The notes under the pieces are model-generated. The model had not been told where the DNA came from. It ran no database searches and saw only the letters and a list, made by a program, of their open reading frames with translations. The translations under genes and the position numbers were made by a program. From MGIIa-L3 sp038150305 (GTDB lineage Archaea > Thermoplasmatota > Poseidoniia > Poseidoniales > Poseidoniaceae), in the NCBI GenBank assembly GCA_038150305.1, contig JAYOTG010000017.1, forward strand, positions 1 through 43,558: a DNA stretch of 43,558 nt, read 5' to 3'. Below, piece by piece: positions 15,001 through 23,038 of this stretch; the first letter of the stretch is position 1; each line of letters starts with the position of its first letter.

Positions 15001-17971
15001 CGGACACAGAGCGGGCCGGAAGGCCAGCCAAGCGGGCCATGGTCACGAACGCGGTGGTGAACTCCTGACAGGTGCCTTCGTTGGCCACTTCCAGGAGGTG
15101 GACCGCCAAATCTTGGTCGCCAGGCAGCCCTGAGCCGTTGTAATTCCGCTTGAATTCGGTGGTCGCGTTGCCCTCGCGGAGGAAGGTCGCGATGGCGTCA
15201 GCGGTGCTCCACGCATCCGATGCACCGGATTGGCCGACCACGGCCTCGGTGATGTTCAGGGCAATGGACCACGGGTTGCTTCGGTTCGACAAACGGTCGT
15301 CGAGTTGCAGCGCGTAGGTGTCGGTCTGGTTGGCGATGGTCGTGGACGCGAGGGTGTCCCAATCGAACCAGTACTCGGGAGCCAGGGCGATGAGGCTCTG
15401 CAGGAAACCCGCCTCGACGGTGACGATGAAGGTGTCATTCGTCCGGCTGAGTTCTGCCGTCGCGTCCGCCCAGAAGGAGTGATTGATCGTCGACAGCGGC
15501 AGCGGCACGGCCGTTCCAGTCAAGTCGGTGTTGTACTGCACGTTCCACGTGACCGTGCTGTTGCTGAATCCGAGGTCGGCCATGCCGGACAGGTTCTCGA
15601 TGTTCGGGAACATCTCGTTGCTCGGGTGCACCGTTGCGATATGGGCGTAGGTCGAACCCGTCGGGAAATCGTTGGTCACCTGGCGCCAGCGGTGAACCTG
15701 TTCAAGGTCAACGGTTCCGCTGGTGTTGTTGGCCCAGAAGAGCACCTGCGACTGAGGGAAATCGTCGGAGGGGTCGAGCGGGTCTTGAGGTGCGCCCACG
15801 CAGCCCGTGGCCCAGAAATTGGCGGGACACTCGACGCCGTCGCTGACGCCACCGCCGTCGGTGTCGGGGTTGCGCCAGTCCGTTCCGGTCAGGTTCTCGA
15901 AGGCGTCGGGGATGCCGTCGCCGTCGAAGTCGTCGGGCAAGACGTCGTCGGTTGGGTCGTTCTCAGGGTTCGTGCCGTCGAAGTACTCGTCCAGGTCGCC
16001 CACGCCACCCGAATCCGTGTCGAATTCTGTGGGGTCGGTGACCCACACGTCCGAGGAACCGTTCAGGATCCCAATGCTGTCCAGCGTGCAGCCAGTTGAG
16101 TTCTCGAAGTAGTTGTTCAGGCCGTCGCCGTCAGGGTCCAGCGCGTTGACGCAGGGGTCGAGGGGGTCCGTGTTATCGCGCACCACCTCATCGAAGTCGT
16201 TCACGCCGTCGTTGTCCGTGTCGGCCAAGGTCGGGTTGGAGAACCACCCGAACACGCCGAGCAACTCCTGCCAGTCGGCCAAGCCGTCCGCGTCGGAATC
16301 GGTGTAATCGTCGTCACAGTACTGGCGGGTGCTGCTGATCGTGCCGTCCAAGGTGGCCTGGGTGTGGCACCAGGAGCCGTTCCGGTTCGCCACGTCGGTG
16401 GTCGACGCGGGTGGTGCGAGGCTGACGCCAACGAGGACGTTGTTGATGGTCGCGCCATACCCAAAGGACGTCCACGTGCCTGAAACGTTGTACCACCCGG
16501 TCCCGCCGTCTGGGTTGAATCCCGAGGCATCGGTCAAGGTCAAGCGGTTGACGCCATTCCAATTGGTGAACGTCGTCACGAAGTTCACCAGCGAATCACA
16601 GGGATCCGTCCCATGGGAGACGTTGCGCTCGTCACCGTCGTTGACGCCGCCAGAGTCGGTGTCTGCGATGTCCCACGCAGTGCACGAGAGGTTCTCTTCC
16701 CAGTTCTGGATGCCGTCGTTGTCCTCGTCACCGGCATCCTCACGGCGCGTCGGGTCGGTCTCACCGGCATCGACAACGCCGTTGCCGTTCGCGTCCTCTT
16801 CACCGTCGTCGAAGGCGTCGCCGTCGGTGTTGTTGTCGCGTGGGTCGCTCGCTTGCGCGGGCTCGCCGTAGGCGGCGTTGACCTCAACGCCGTCGCTCAG
16901 GCCGTCGCCGTCGGTATCGAAGGCGGTCGGGTCGGTCAAGAGGGTCAGGGCTTCGTAGGAATCGTTCAGGCCGTCACCGTCCGAATCCGCATTGGTCGGG
17001 TTCGTCGAGGTGATGCCGTCCACTTCCGCGGTCAGCGCCGCACACCCGCCCGGGCCGATTCCGCTCACCGGGTCGCACGGGGTGATGGTCTCGGTGGCGG
17101 TGCCGGGTTCCGGTCGGAAACAGGGCGAGGAACCGCAGTTGGTCGTCCATGAGGGGTTGATGTATTCGAACAGGTTTGGTAGCCCGTCGTTGTCAGGGTC
17201 ACCGTTGGGTCCATCGTCGTTGGAGGCCGAGGTGGCGTTGAGGCCGTAGGAGACCTCCCAGCCGTCGGGCATGCCGTCGCCGTCGGTGTCGTAACCGCGG
17301 CGGTCTTCGTCGATCAGGCCGTCACCGTCGTCGTCGTCGCTCTGGCAATCCGCGTCGCCGTCCCCGTCGCTGTCCGCGCCGTCCACGGCGCCGTCTTTGT
17401 CGTTGTCAAAGCCGTCCGTGCAGATGTTGCCCACAGGGTCCTCGTCGCACAGGATGACCGAACCGGTACCGTCGCTGCCGGTCGCGCCGCATGCGGGCGG
17501 GTTGAACTGCATGGCATGTTCCTCGGACCAATCGTTGGTGGGCACGGTGCCGTTCCACCACACGCCGTTGTCGAGCACGCCGGGGGTGGTGGCGATGTCC
17601 CACCCGCTTGGCATCAGGTAGGTGTACTCCTGGAGGTTCGACATGCCGTCGCCGTCGGGGTCGCCCACCGCGCCGTCGCCGAAGGAGGAGGAGAGCGGGT
17701 CCAGCCCGTGCATCCACTCCCAGCCGTCGGGCAAGCCGTCGTTGTCCGAATCCGGGTCGTTGGGAGAGGTGTTGATCAGGTACTCGAGACCGTAGGTCAA
17801 TCCGTCGCCGTCAGCATCGGAAGCCGCGGACACTTCCTCGGCCACCAAATCGATGCCCGCGAACAGGGAGAGGAGCATCAGTAGGGTCAGCCCAAGGGCG
17901 CGTCGGCGCACCCCTGATTCAACAGATTGGGACGAAGCCACTCGCCGCTGAGACAGCATCTGCTCTGACAT
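9023..17971 (-). CDS. Giant exported surface protein: Asp repeats, transglutaminase-like domain, Ig-like array, DUF4129-like tail
   Basis: About 2982 residues from the ATG at 17971; a TTG three codons earlier is less likely. The signal segment is RRRALGLTLLMLLSLFAG. Residues about 45-720 hold many thrombospondin-3 type repeats (DSDNDGLPDGWE, DTDGDGLSDGVE), which should bind calcium. Around 960-1040 is a transglutaminase-like core: Cys in GTCQEFTTAFVTMARLAGLP, His in TWAEVHLQ, and an acidic residue near LGWVPIEACPD. A long array of beta-sandwich domains follows, with repeated WxxxLxVDGxxxxxxTTDxxGxF patterns, and then one membrane span at about 2837-2862. The cytoplasmic 120 residues resemble DUF4129. 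Transglutaminase plus DUF4129 is the arrangement of bacterial TgpA-type proteins, here stretched by extracellular domains. It may crosslink or cleave surface peptides. No frameshift is seen across 9 kb. Confidence 0.85.
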   Translation of the reverse strand: MSEQMLSQRRVASSQSVESGVRRRALGLTLLMLLSLFAGIDLVAEEVSAASDADGDGLTYGLEYLINTSPNDPDSDNDGLPDGWEWMHGLDPLSSSFGDGAVGDPDGDGMSNLQEYTYLMPSGWDIATTPGVLDNGVWWNGTVPTNDWSEEHAMQFNPPACGATGSDGTGSVILCDEDPVGNICTDGFDNDKDGAVDGADSDGDGDADCQSDDDDGDGLIDEDRRGYDTDGDGMPDGWEVSYGLNATSASNDDGPNGDPDNDGLPNLFEYINPSWTTNCGSSPCFRPEPGTATETITPCDPVSGIGPGGCAALTAEVDGITSTNPTNADSDGDGLNDSYEALTLLTDPTAFDTDGDGLSDGVEVNAAYGEPAQASDPRDNNTDGDAFDDGEEDANGNGVVDAGETDPTRREDAGDEDNDGIQNWEENLSCTAWDIADTDSGGVNDGDERNVSHGTDPCDSLVNFVTTFTNWNGVNRLTLTDASGFNPDGGTGWYNVSGTWTSFGYGATINNVLVGVSLAPPASTTDVANRNGSWCHTQATLDGTISSTRQYCDDDYTDSDADGLADWQELLGVFGWFSNPTLADTDNDGVNDFDEVVRDNTDPLDPCVNALDPDGDGLNNYFENSTGCTLDSIGILNGSSDVWVTDPTEFDTDSGGVGDLDEYFDGTNPENDPTDDVLPDDFDGDGIPDAFENLTGTDWRNPDTDGGGVSDGVECPANFWATGCVGAPQDPLDPSDDFPQSQVLFWANNTSGTVDLEQVHRWRQVTNDFPTGSTYAHIATVHPSNEMFPNIENLSGMADLGFSNSTVTWNVQYNTDLTGTAVPLPLSTINHSFWADATAELSRTNDTFIVTVEAGFLQSLIALAPEYWFDWDTLASTTIANQTDTYALQLDDRLSNRSNPWSIALNITEAVVGQSGASDAWSTADAIATFLREGNATTEFKRNYNGSGLPGDQDLAVHLLEVANEGTCQEFTTAFVTMARLAGLPARSVSGFAGGTWTGNGYAVTNDDRTTWAEVHLQQDAANGNTDLGWVPIEACPDAEALEIVNQSLSPLSWERNGQTWFNVSGQLRYAENATPVTDQPLIAYLVPIGEVGNVPGIAGTPDRQIGSTFTDADGNFNFSGIPPQPIAPGFAGIVVQHVEQGYVANGGITFDAAINVSDNTTLSHQGPSPINAPIVGAGATTEISGLLQAETIPQGVFEGLEGLEVWLSFTSSVNGSVNLTTPVNPDGSWVFDLTLDEFETKTNISATLGFEGWTDTSVPIAGDVHLRPSTTGIVLDVRDAPNLTATLEGPGTNNSVLDLGDDIWVNGTVVSFGLAPAAMSGSLVLSLRDVASGGAWVDVFNVSVNGAFNVQHTLNASATPIAAGEVEPRLRFFPATLPTTDIENLSDNAPYRLRGIYNYTMISESQLRGEATNTQFQVVDHLGNGVGIVMLGTFDVLFNGSLATSVVDPLSNQISPTWTLDPNLRAGDYPLAIAFGGSEDYVPSTWNSTLRVMAEISWNFTVADDWVHIGNSTRFFGNLSDAVYGDRVLNNGSALSILMATAEGPVDLALGTLNTSTGEFSFNVTAPTVFAGGVYEVQLLTDFQAFAPEGGPYYTFVDPNGPQGPPAGISLDWGIESEVIVTPELEGIQVLVGDTIDLRARITDIADGSDLEGATVEWFLDWNGANTSLGTAQTLVDGNATLQWTANTVGPGYYDIGVVVADDVTDPLAPGNRRHTGNTSLVNVTVQAESVVVIDVAPTVVAADSTFNVLGRVLDADDNTRPINGLLRLEAHWDDEPDELLVTGAQTAANGSFNLSMSSDALKDGTTRGNRTLVVQVIEDSSPFYLPSNTTTGMLVQGVTDFEQLQPRNAVIINRGRSVNLSAQLVEASDLFTPLGGETVAVKVHETWHTEVQTDPEGFANTSFLFDLNHPLGIITVEFHYNGSFDLLSDRANLSTVTVRSTTVLLIDAITANPTSGSSFNVTGTVQSDNGSGLENRDGSVLPANVLFAIDGQPVGFTVTGGTVGLGGAWTATISLGQTFERGSHNISATYVPSVNFYVGSNDTAPFDSRGTTSVLFLDPVLDGLGAPSLNDRTERGNDMDVRLMVQDNTGSPVANADVLVTLIGSDGPLEVPVTLTVVTDASGMAQDVLTLPANLSVGEATLTADYAGLPGTTGLVGSNATTRFVVLASTEITITEAPVSLIAGDAFDVRGNLLDDLGLPLAVDGTPSLAIVHLLVDGVPVSSVETTASNGSFLLSYVLPEGTDPGQHQISVQFKGGRDWVDPIGVGDPANPEYYLPTQTDVSFNVSMPSKILLISGNGDVDRESTILISGLLLSQVDDAIGDATVEVWLDGVFLTNVTTDANGTFTALHPVPADQPLGSTGMEVRFTGNVLYLPSNATGVWNVYAPILVTVDLDDVIAVADEVVITGQVVDNQLIGLADHMVTLEVDGVNIGELTTEADGTFAYTWVVPDIFTFGDHVMFANADAQGWYRAGTGNASFYLSHRSAISIAFDGDDEVTRGDLWRISGRLYDVDDAAQAGLPGRAVQVYLDGELVTVATTLDDGSWIATVPVDLDLARGAHDIEVRFEGELAHRATDASTVGTVWSVFVLTIDAVTDRTAVRSDALRTLTITGSVSEVGGEREVFEDLDMTLSNGTGCTSAATTPTCYTLERVQWNDGNFSMTLRVPSWNPLGVQPFHVTSGLNSSRYLNSGMAVTFALIKVDATIDVRLDALVEGEQEDYGGRILVTADDTGEGISNVGFSLYLEYANGSRVVQEGSSSQLLKRVVVTGADGATTFEFNNDPPFGNTAAHGELTLLVLLDAGGERLTDASLATFQADAAEGFDPSYTYSDEASSTARALVGSLVFLAAALLVGLVLYRRRQQATLMEEAAEVFAYTAELLAAGDSVREAIFQCYTDLCVVLQKREFLRRDFETVREFEAAIRQAMPAVSEEALVALDNVFEQARYGRDEMSEGHAQAAKVAMERMSTEVSGIQKIVPRGL

Positions 17972-18047
17972 CGTTCTCAAGGCGGTTCCGGCGCCTCATA
18001 AGGGGAATGGTGCGCTGTTCAGACAAGGGGGCGAGCAGAACCCTTGT

Positions 18048-20969
18048 TCAGAGGTCGGACAACTCGTCCAGAAGCTCGAGATCATCATCGTCCGCCGTTA
18101 CCGCGGGCGGCAGGTCGAGTTCGGGAGCCGCTTCGGGTTCGGCCATGCCGTCGCCCTCAGGCAGAGGGGCCTCCTTGACCGGCATCGCGGCCGCCATGGA
18201 GCGGGTCGCGCCGCGGCGGTAGGTGGCATAGAGGACGATGCCGACCAGCATCGCGATCAGGCCAATGGTGCTGGGCTCTGGGTCGAGCAATTCGTTCGTC
18301 AGGCAAGCAACCTCGGTGCACGTCGTGGCAAACTCGAACTTGGTTTGCTGCTTGAAGTCCGCACCGTAGGGCACTTCATCGTCGTAGGGTTCGACGATGA
18401 TCGTCAGTTCCGCACGGTCGTTGTTCTTGACCGTCGTTGGCGCGGTCAGGTCAACGGTGAACTTCTCGTTGCTGTACGCGTCAACGGTGACTAGGAGCGT
18501 GGTACCGGCCTGCTGGAAAGAGTTCACGCTCACCGCGCCGTTGTCCCAGCCGCTCGGTTCGTCCAAGGAGATGAGGACGGTCAGGGGGATGTTGTTCTCG
18601 TTGTCGATGCGGAAGCCGAGCTCCTTGCCCTGACCTGGGCCAAAGGGCGTCATCTGACTCTCGAGCGTGATGAGCAGGCGACCGGCGACCACGTCTTCCT
18701 TGACCACGACGGTCACGGGCATGTCGAAGTAGCGGGCTTCATCATCGTCGACGCCGTCCTCGATGATGCCCACGTAGAGGGTATGGTTCCCGGCCTCAAC
18801 CTGATCGCGGAGGGTCACCTCAAGGCGCAGGTCGGCGTATTCTTCACCGCTCAAGCGGACCACCGGCGCGTTCGCACCGGTGTCGTCGGTGATCGCGTAG
18901 TCCCAACTTGCGTACTGGCCGTCGTTGCGTGGCAAAAGGTTGGGCGGCACGATGCGCCACGTGGTTTCCATGTCTTCATCCCCGGCATCGGTGATGCGGA
19001 AGCGGAACCACGCGTCTGAACCTGGAGCGATGGGGCCGACAGAGCCGAGCGACTTCGCGTCGCTGTCGGAGATGACCTCGGCCAAGACACCGAAGGTGCG
19101 GTGGACCGTGAAGGCGACCTCGGTCCGCAGATCGGCGTCGTTTCCGCTGATCACGAGAACGCGGACGATCCCAATGTCTTGCGCTTCACGCTGGTCGGGC
19201 GGGAAGACGGTCATGCGCAGCGTCAACTGTTGGAAGGAGCCGATGGACGGCGTCAGGCTGTTGATGCCTTCTTCCACCAGCTGCTGACCCGTGTCGTTGT
19301 CGTAGAAACGGTACAGCCACGATTCGGGCAGTTCGGTCACGCGCAGCTTGAACTCGTCCGTGTCAAAGCCTGCGTTGAACACGTCGATGTAGAAGTCCAC
19401 GCCCTCTTGGGCATCGGACATGTCGACGTAGTGCGAGAGGGTCTCGTCGTAGAGGTCGGGCCGGGTTGAATCGGCGATTTGGCGCTGGTGTTCCACGTCC
19501 TCGAAGACCGAGACACGTGGTTCGGCGTACACGCCGACCTCATCAAAGTCGAGGGTCAAATCGACGATGGCGACCTCCACGAGTTGCCCGTTTTCGTTCT
19601 CGGCATAGGCGCGGGCCTCGACTTCGAGGCGCGAAGGTGCGTTGGTCAGGTCCTCGCCCACTTCGATGGAAAGGATGGGGCGGACCACGTCGCCGCCGCC
19701 GGTAAGGGTGTAGCCCGCAGGCTGGTCCCAGACCGGATCGGACCACGACGAGGGCAGCGAGCGCGCCAGGTCAAGACGGACCTCCATGGCGGATGCGGAT
19801 GCACCGACGTGGGTCACGAGGAACTCCACCGTGCTGGTTTGGCCGGGCGCGATGAGGACGGTGGTGGGTTGGTTGCTGGGCACGCCGAGGTTGATGCCGT
19901 GCTCGACGAACTCGATGCCGCCGTGCTCGTAAAGCACGGTGTGGCCCTGAACGTCGCGGATTTCGAGGGCAAGGGGATAGACGCCAGGAGCCATGGCGCC
20001 CGCATCATAGGTCCAGGTGTAGTTGCCCACAAGACCTTCGTTGTCGAGGCGGAGGTCGTCGTCTTCGAACTCCTCATCGAAGACCGCTGAGGCCCCGTTC
20101 GGGGTGGACAGGACGAGGTTGACCGACTGGATGTCGGCTCGGCCGAAGGCGTCACGCACGTCGACGTCGAACTGGATTTCACGGTTTTCGCCCAGCGCGT
20201 TGGGCGCCCACGTGAGGGTCTCAGGGTCGCCCCAAGCGGAGCCGGGGGTGTGGACCTTCACCGAGGACGCGGAGAGAGCGTTGGCCATCACTTCGAGGCG
20301 GGAGGTACCTTCGGTGGAGTCGAGGTCACCAAACGCAATTTCGATGTCGCAATCGTTGCCGCCACCGATTGGGTTCCCGCCACCTTGGCCTTCACAGGAC
20401 GCCTGACCGTCGATGACGAGCTTCAGGCTCTTGCCGTTGGGGACGGTTACCCCGTTGGATGAGACGTCAAAGAACACCTCAGAGGAGGTCCACGCACAGT
20501 TCTGCTGGAAAGTGGAACTGCAGGGGTCATCGAGGTCGATGGTTTCACTCCCGATCTGCGAATCACCGGCCTTCAAGGAGAATGCAACATCACCGGTCGA
20601 GCCTTGCTGGCCGCGGAAGCGCATGTAGACGGTCAACTGAATCTGGTCGTTGTCCGAACCTTCGCCGTAGAGGGTCAGGTCCGAGATCATCTCAGAGGAG
20701 CGGAACTCAATGCCGCTCAGCGCCGAGAGTTCTTCCTGACTTCCGGAGGGTTCGATGGTCGTGATGTGACCGTCGCCGCCCGCGCTGCTGTTCTCAGCAT
20801 CGAGGTAGAGGCGGTAGTTCTCCAGTCCTGCCACGCTGGTGGCCGGCTCGGGCGCGGTCTCCAACAAAACGCTTGGCGGGACCTGCACGAGGCCGCTCAT
20901 GGTCGCGAGGACGAGCACGACCAACATCGACAGGGCGAGACCCCGGTTGGCTTGGCCGTGTGTCACCAT
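18048..20969 (-). CDS. Exported beta-domain surface protein with C-terminal membrane anchor
   Basis: 973 residues from the ATG at 20969. A GTG three codons earlier lies within the GGTGG that serves as ribosome binding site. The signal peptide is RGLALSMLVVLVLATMSGLV. The first 200 residues form a beta-rich domain with three or more Cys (DDPCSSTFQQNCAW, NDCDIEI), somewhat like a carbohydrate-binding jelly roll. Several Ig/CARDB-like domains follow (ALEIRDVQGHTVLYEHG; APGQTSTVEFLVTHVGASA; MTVFPPDQREAQDIGIVRV). A membrane span (IGLIAMLVGIVLYATYRRG) precedes an acidic cytoplasmic tail ending DDDDLELLDELSDL. It lies 76 bp upstream of the giant transglutaminase-like gene on the same strand and is probably expressed with it. 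It is a likely surface-layer or binding protein; no enzyme signature is seen. Confidence 0.75.
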   Translation of the reverse strand: MVTHGQANRGLALSMLVVLVLATMSGLVQVPPSVLLETAPEPATSVAGLENYRLYLDAENSSAGGDGHITTIEPSGSQEELSALSGIEFRSSEMISDLTLYGEGSDNDQIQLTVYMRFRGQQGSTGDVAFSLKAGDSQIGSETIDLDDPCSSTFQQNCAWTSSEVFFDVSSNGVTVPNGKSLKLVIDGQASCEGQGGGNPIGGGNDCDIEIAFGDLDSTEGTSRLEVMANALSASSVKVHTPGSAWGDPETLTWAPNALGENREIQFDVDVRDAFGRADIQSVNLVLSTPNGASAVFDEEFEDDDLRLDNEGLVGNYTWTYDAGAMAPGVYPLALEIRDVQGHTVLYEHGGIEFVEHGINLGVPSNQPTTVLIAPGQTSTVEFLVTHVGASASAMEVRLDLARSLPSSWSDPVWDQPAGYTLTGGGDVVRPILSIEVGEDLTNAPSRLEVEARAYAENENGQLVEVAIVDLTLDFDEVGVYAEPRVSVFEDVEHQRQIADSTRPDLYDETLSHYVDMSDAQEGVDFYIDVFNAGFDTDEFKLRVTELPESWLYRFYDNDTGQQLVEEGINSLTPSIGSFQQLTLRMTVFPPDQREAQDIGIVRVLVISGNDADLRTEVAFTVHRTFGVLAEVISDSDAKSLGSVGPIAPGSDAWFRFRITDAGDEDMETTWRIVPPNLLPRNDGQYASWDYAITDDTGANAPVVRLSGEEYADLRLEVTLRDQVEAGNHTLYVGIIEDGVDDDEARYFDMPVTVVVKEDVVAGRLLITLESQMTPFGPGQGKELGFRIDNENNIPLTVLISLDEPSGWDNGAVSVNSFQQAGTTLLVTVDAYSNEKFTVDLTAPTTVKNNDRAELTIIVEPYDDEVPYGADFKQQTKFEFATTCTEVACLTNELLDPEPSTIGLIAMLVGIVLYATYRRGATRSMAAAMPVKEAPLPEGDGMAEPEAAPELDLPPAVTADDDDLELLDELSDL

Positions 20970-21080
20970 TGGGACCACCGTCTTGCCCTGCCGCGGGGGG
21001 TGTTAAACCGTTTTCCATTCCGCGTGTTCAAGCCGCATGGATGCCGACGGACTGAAGGCACCCGGCGAAGTGGGGCGACC

Positions 21081-21166
21081 ACAGGGGTGGCCGAGCGGTC
21101 AAAAGCGCCGGATTTAAGCTCCGGTCCCAGATGGGTTCGAGGGTTCAAATCCCTCCCCCTGTACCA
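21081..21166 (+). tRNA. tRNA-Leu, anticodon UAA, CCA encoded
   Basis: Acceptor arms ACAGGGG (21081-21087) and CCCCTGT (21156-21162) pair fully, followed by discriminator A and an encoded CCA (21164-21166). The D-arm contains GCCGAGCGGTC. The anticodon loop TTTAAGC is closed by CCGGA/TCCGG and gives anticodon TAA (UAA), decoding UUA. A long variable arm (TCCCAGATGGGTTCGA region) fits a class II Leu tRNA, and the T-arm has GGTTCAAATCC. No intron is seen. UUA is rare in this GC-rich window. It is flanked by the surface-protein gene and the pteridine reductase gene. Confidence 0.95.
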
Positions 21167-21177
21167 CGTTTTTCCTC

Positions 21178-21921
21178 TCAGACGAGGCCCCATCCGCCGT
21201 CCACGGCGAGCACTTGGCCCGTCACGTACGGCGCCTCGAGGAGGTAACGCACGGCCGAGGCGGTGTCTTCAGGCCGACCAGACCGCTTCAGTGGCAGGCG
21301 GGCGACGGTGTCCGCGAAGGCGGCCTGCTCCCAATCCGCGGACAAAATGGCACCAGGCGCCACCGCGTTGGCCCGGACCTCGGGCGCCAAATCGAGGGCC
21401 CACCCAAGGGTGCGCTGACGCAGCGCAGCCTTGCTGGCGCTGTAATCGCCGAGGTGAGGCCACGCTTTGCCCCATGACGTGTCGACCATCGAAACGATCG
21501 AACCTGAACCTTGAGCAAGCGCACCGGCCAAGGCCTCGGTCAGGACGACAGGGGCTTCGACGTGCAGCATCCACAGGTCACGTCGGGCCTGCGCCATGTC
21601 ATCGGGGGCACCCTCACCCTCGCTAGGGAAGAAGATGGACGCGTTGTGGACCAGACCGCCGAGTCCGTCGGCTACGGCAGCATCGGCGAGGACGGCCTCG
21701 GCCAGGGCGTGCACGCCTTCGGACGTGGACAGGTCGGCCGAAATCACGCGTCCCACATCATGCTCGTGCGCTTGAGCCAAAGCCGCGAGGAGGGCCTCGG
21801 CTTCCTCGGTGGCAGTCCGCACGTGCACGAGCGCGGTCCATCCCGCTTCGACCAGCGCGGTCACGGTGGCTGCGCCCAAGCGGCGGCCTCCTCCCGTGAC
21901 GAGAACGGTCTTCGCGCCCAT
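21178..21921 (-). CDS. PTR1/FolM-like pteridine reductase (short-chain dehydrogenase)
   Basis: A 247-residue short-chain dehydrogenase. The nucleotide-binding motif is TGGGRRLG (9-16), where the double Arg suggests NADPH. The NAS motif lies at 93-95, and the active site is Y160-SAS-K164. Thirteen residues before the Tyr is D147 (SMVDTSW) instead of the Ser of classical family members. The same Asp-Tyr-Lys set (D181, Y194, K198) occurs in Leishmania pteridine reductase PTR1 and its FolM relatives, so reduction of dihydropterin or dihydrofolate is more likely than a FabG role. C-terminal VAPGAILSADW and VTGQVLAVDGGWGL are normal. It is divergent from lipA. A dihydroneopterin aldolase (36973) elsewhere in the window supports pterin metabolism. 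Substrate is inferred. Confidence 0.8.
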   Translation of the reverse strand: MGAKTVLVTGGGRRLGAATVTALVEAGWTALVHVRTATEEAEALLAALAQAHEHDVGRVISADLSTSEGVHALAEAVLADAAVADGLGGLVHNASIFFPSEGEGAPDDMAQARRDLWMLHVEAPVVLTEALAGALAQGSGSIVSMVDTSWGKAWPHLGDYSASKAALRQRTLGWALDLAPEVRANAVAPGAILSADWEQAAFADTVARLPLKRSGRPEDTASAVRYLLEAPYVTGQVLAVDGGWGLV

Positions 21922-22039
21922 GCACCGAGGTGGACGTTGAGGACATGAACCCTCGTCCTCGACTTACGGCCCGGATGACGAAGCCTTTTGCCGCTCGCCC
22001 CGTGCCCACAGCATGGCCGAAGGGAGGCGCTCGCTGACC

Positions 22040-23038
22040 ATGGCCAAAACCGAGGCCCCACAACGGCCTCGGCTGCCGGCGTGGTTCCGCACCACCTTGC
22101 CGTCCGGTGAGGCCATGGACGCCTTCCGCGACACCAAGGCCTCGGTCAAGGACAACGCTCTTCACACCGTGTGCGAAGAGGCACGCTGCCCCAACATCCA
22201 CGACTGCTGGTCCAGCGGTGACGCGACCTTCATGATCGCCGGACAGGAATGCACCCGAGGGTGTCGCTTCTGCGCCGTTGGCACCATCAAGCGCGCACCC
22301 CCGCTCGACCCTGAGGAACCTGCACACCTTGCCGACGCGGTCGGCTCCATGCCCCTGCGCCATGCCGTCATCACGGTCGTCAACCGCGACGATCTGGACG
22401 ACAGTGGGGCATCGCACTACCGGGCCTGCCTCGATGCGGTGCAAGAGCGCAGTCCAGAGGTCACCCTCGAACTGCTGTGCTCGGACCTCGCCGGGGACCA
22501 CGAAGCCTTGGCCATGCTGCTCGACGGCGCGCCTTTGCGGGTCTTTGCCCACAACGTGGAGTGCGTGCCTCGCCTCGACAAGACGGTGCGCGACCACCGC
22601 GCCTCCTTCGATCAATCGCTTGGCATCCTTCGTGAGGCACGCCGCCTTCGTCCCGACCTGCTGATCAAGACCTCCATCATGGTCGGGCTCGGCGAATCGG
22701 ACGAGGAACTCGAAGAGGCGATGGCCCTCGTCCGTGACGCCGGTGTGGACCTCATCACGCTCGGCCAATACCTCGCGCCGTCGTCAAAGCACCTCCCGGT
22801 GGACCGCTTCCCCGAGCCCGAGCGCTACGAGGAATGGGCGGATCACGCGATGGACCTCGGCTTCCTTGGCGTGGCCAGCGGCCCGCTGGTCCGCTCGTCC
22901 TTCAAGGCCGGCCTTCTGCTCCGTGCTTGCACCGAAGAAAACTGGCAGGGAAGCATGCCCGGAGCCACGGTCCGCGTTCGCCCCGGTGCAGCGGCGGACC
23001 GACACCCCCATAGGCGGACCTCAGGTGGTGAAGCCTGA
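22040..23038 (+). CDS. lipA: Lipoyl synthase (radical SAM)
   Basis: 332 residues from the ATG at 22040; an ATG nine codons earlier is possible. Two Fe-S clusters are visible: the auxiliary cluster Cys at 45, 50 and 56 (CEEARCPNIHDC) and the radical-SAM cluster C71, C75, C78 (CTRGCRFC). The C-terminal RSS motif is in LVRSSFKAG. LipA inserts two sulfurs into octanoyl groups bound to E2-type lipoyl domains, using S-adenosylmethionine. Its stop overlaps the start of the E1-alpha gene (TGATG), so it is the first gene of the 2-oxoacid dehydrogenase operon. Length is typical, with a short extra tail. The partner octanoyltransferase LipB is at 33540 in the same window, so lipoate is probably made de novo rather than only scavenged. 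Confidence 0.95.
   Translation: MAKTEAPQRPRLPAWFRTTLPSGEAMDAFRDTKASVKDNALHTVCEEARCPNIHDCWSSGDATFMIAGQECTRGCRFCAVGTIKRAPPLDPEEPAHLADAVGSMPLRHAVITVVNRDDLDDSGASHYRACLDAVQERSPEVTLELLCSDLAGDHEALAMLLDGAPLRVFAHNVECVPRLDKTVRDHRASFDQSLGILREARRLRPDLLIKTSIMVGLGESDEELEEAMALVRDAGVDLITLGQYLAPSSKHLPVDRFPEPERYEEWADHAMDLGFLGVASGPLVRSSFKAGLLLRACTEENWQGSMPGATVRVRPGAAADRHPHRRTSGGEA

Noticed and set aside
15850..17850. Apparent tandem DNA repeats rich in GTCGCCGTC
   Set aside because: They are explained by codons for Asp-Gly-Asp calcium-type repeats in the giant protein, not by a separate repeat element or CRISPR array.
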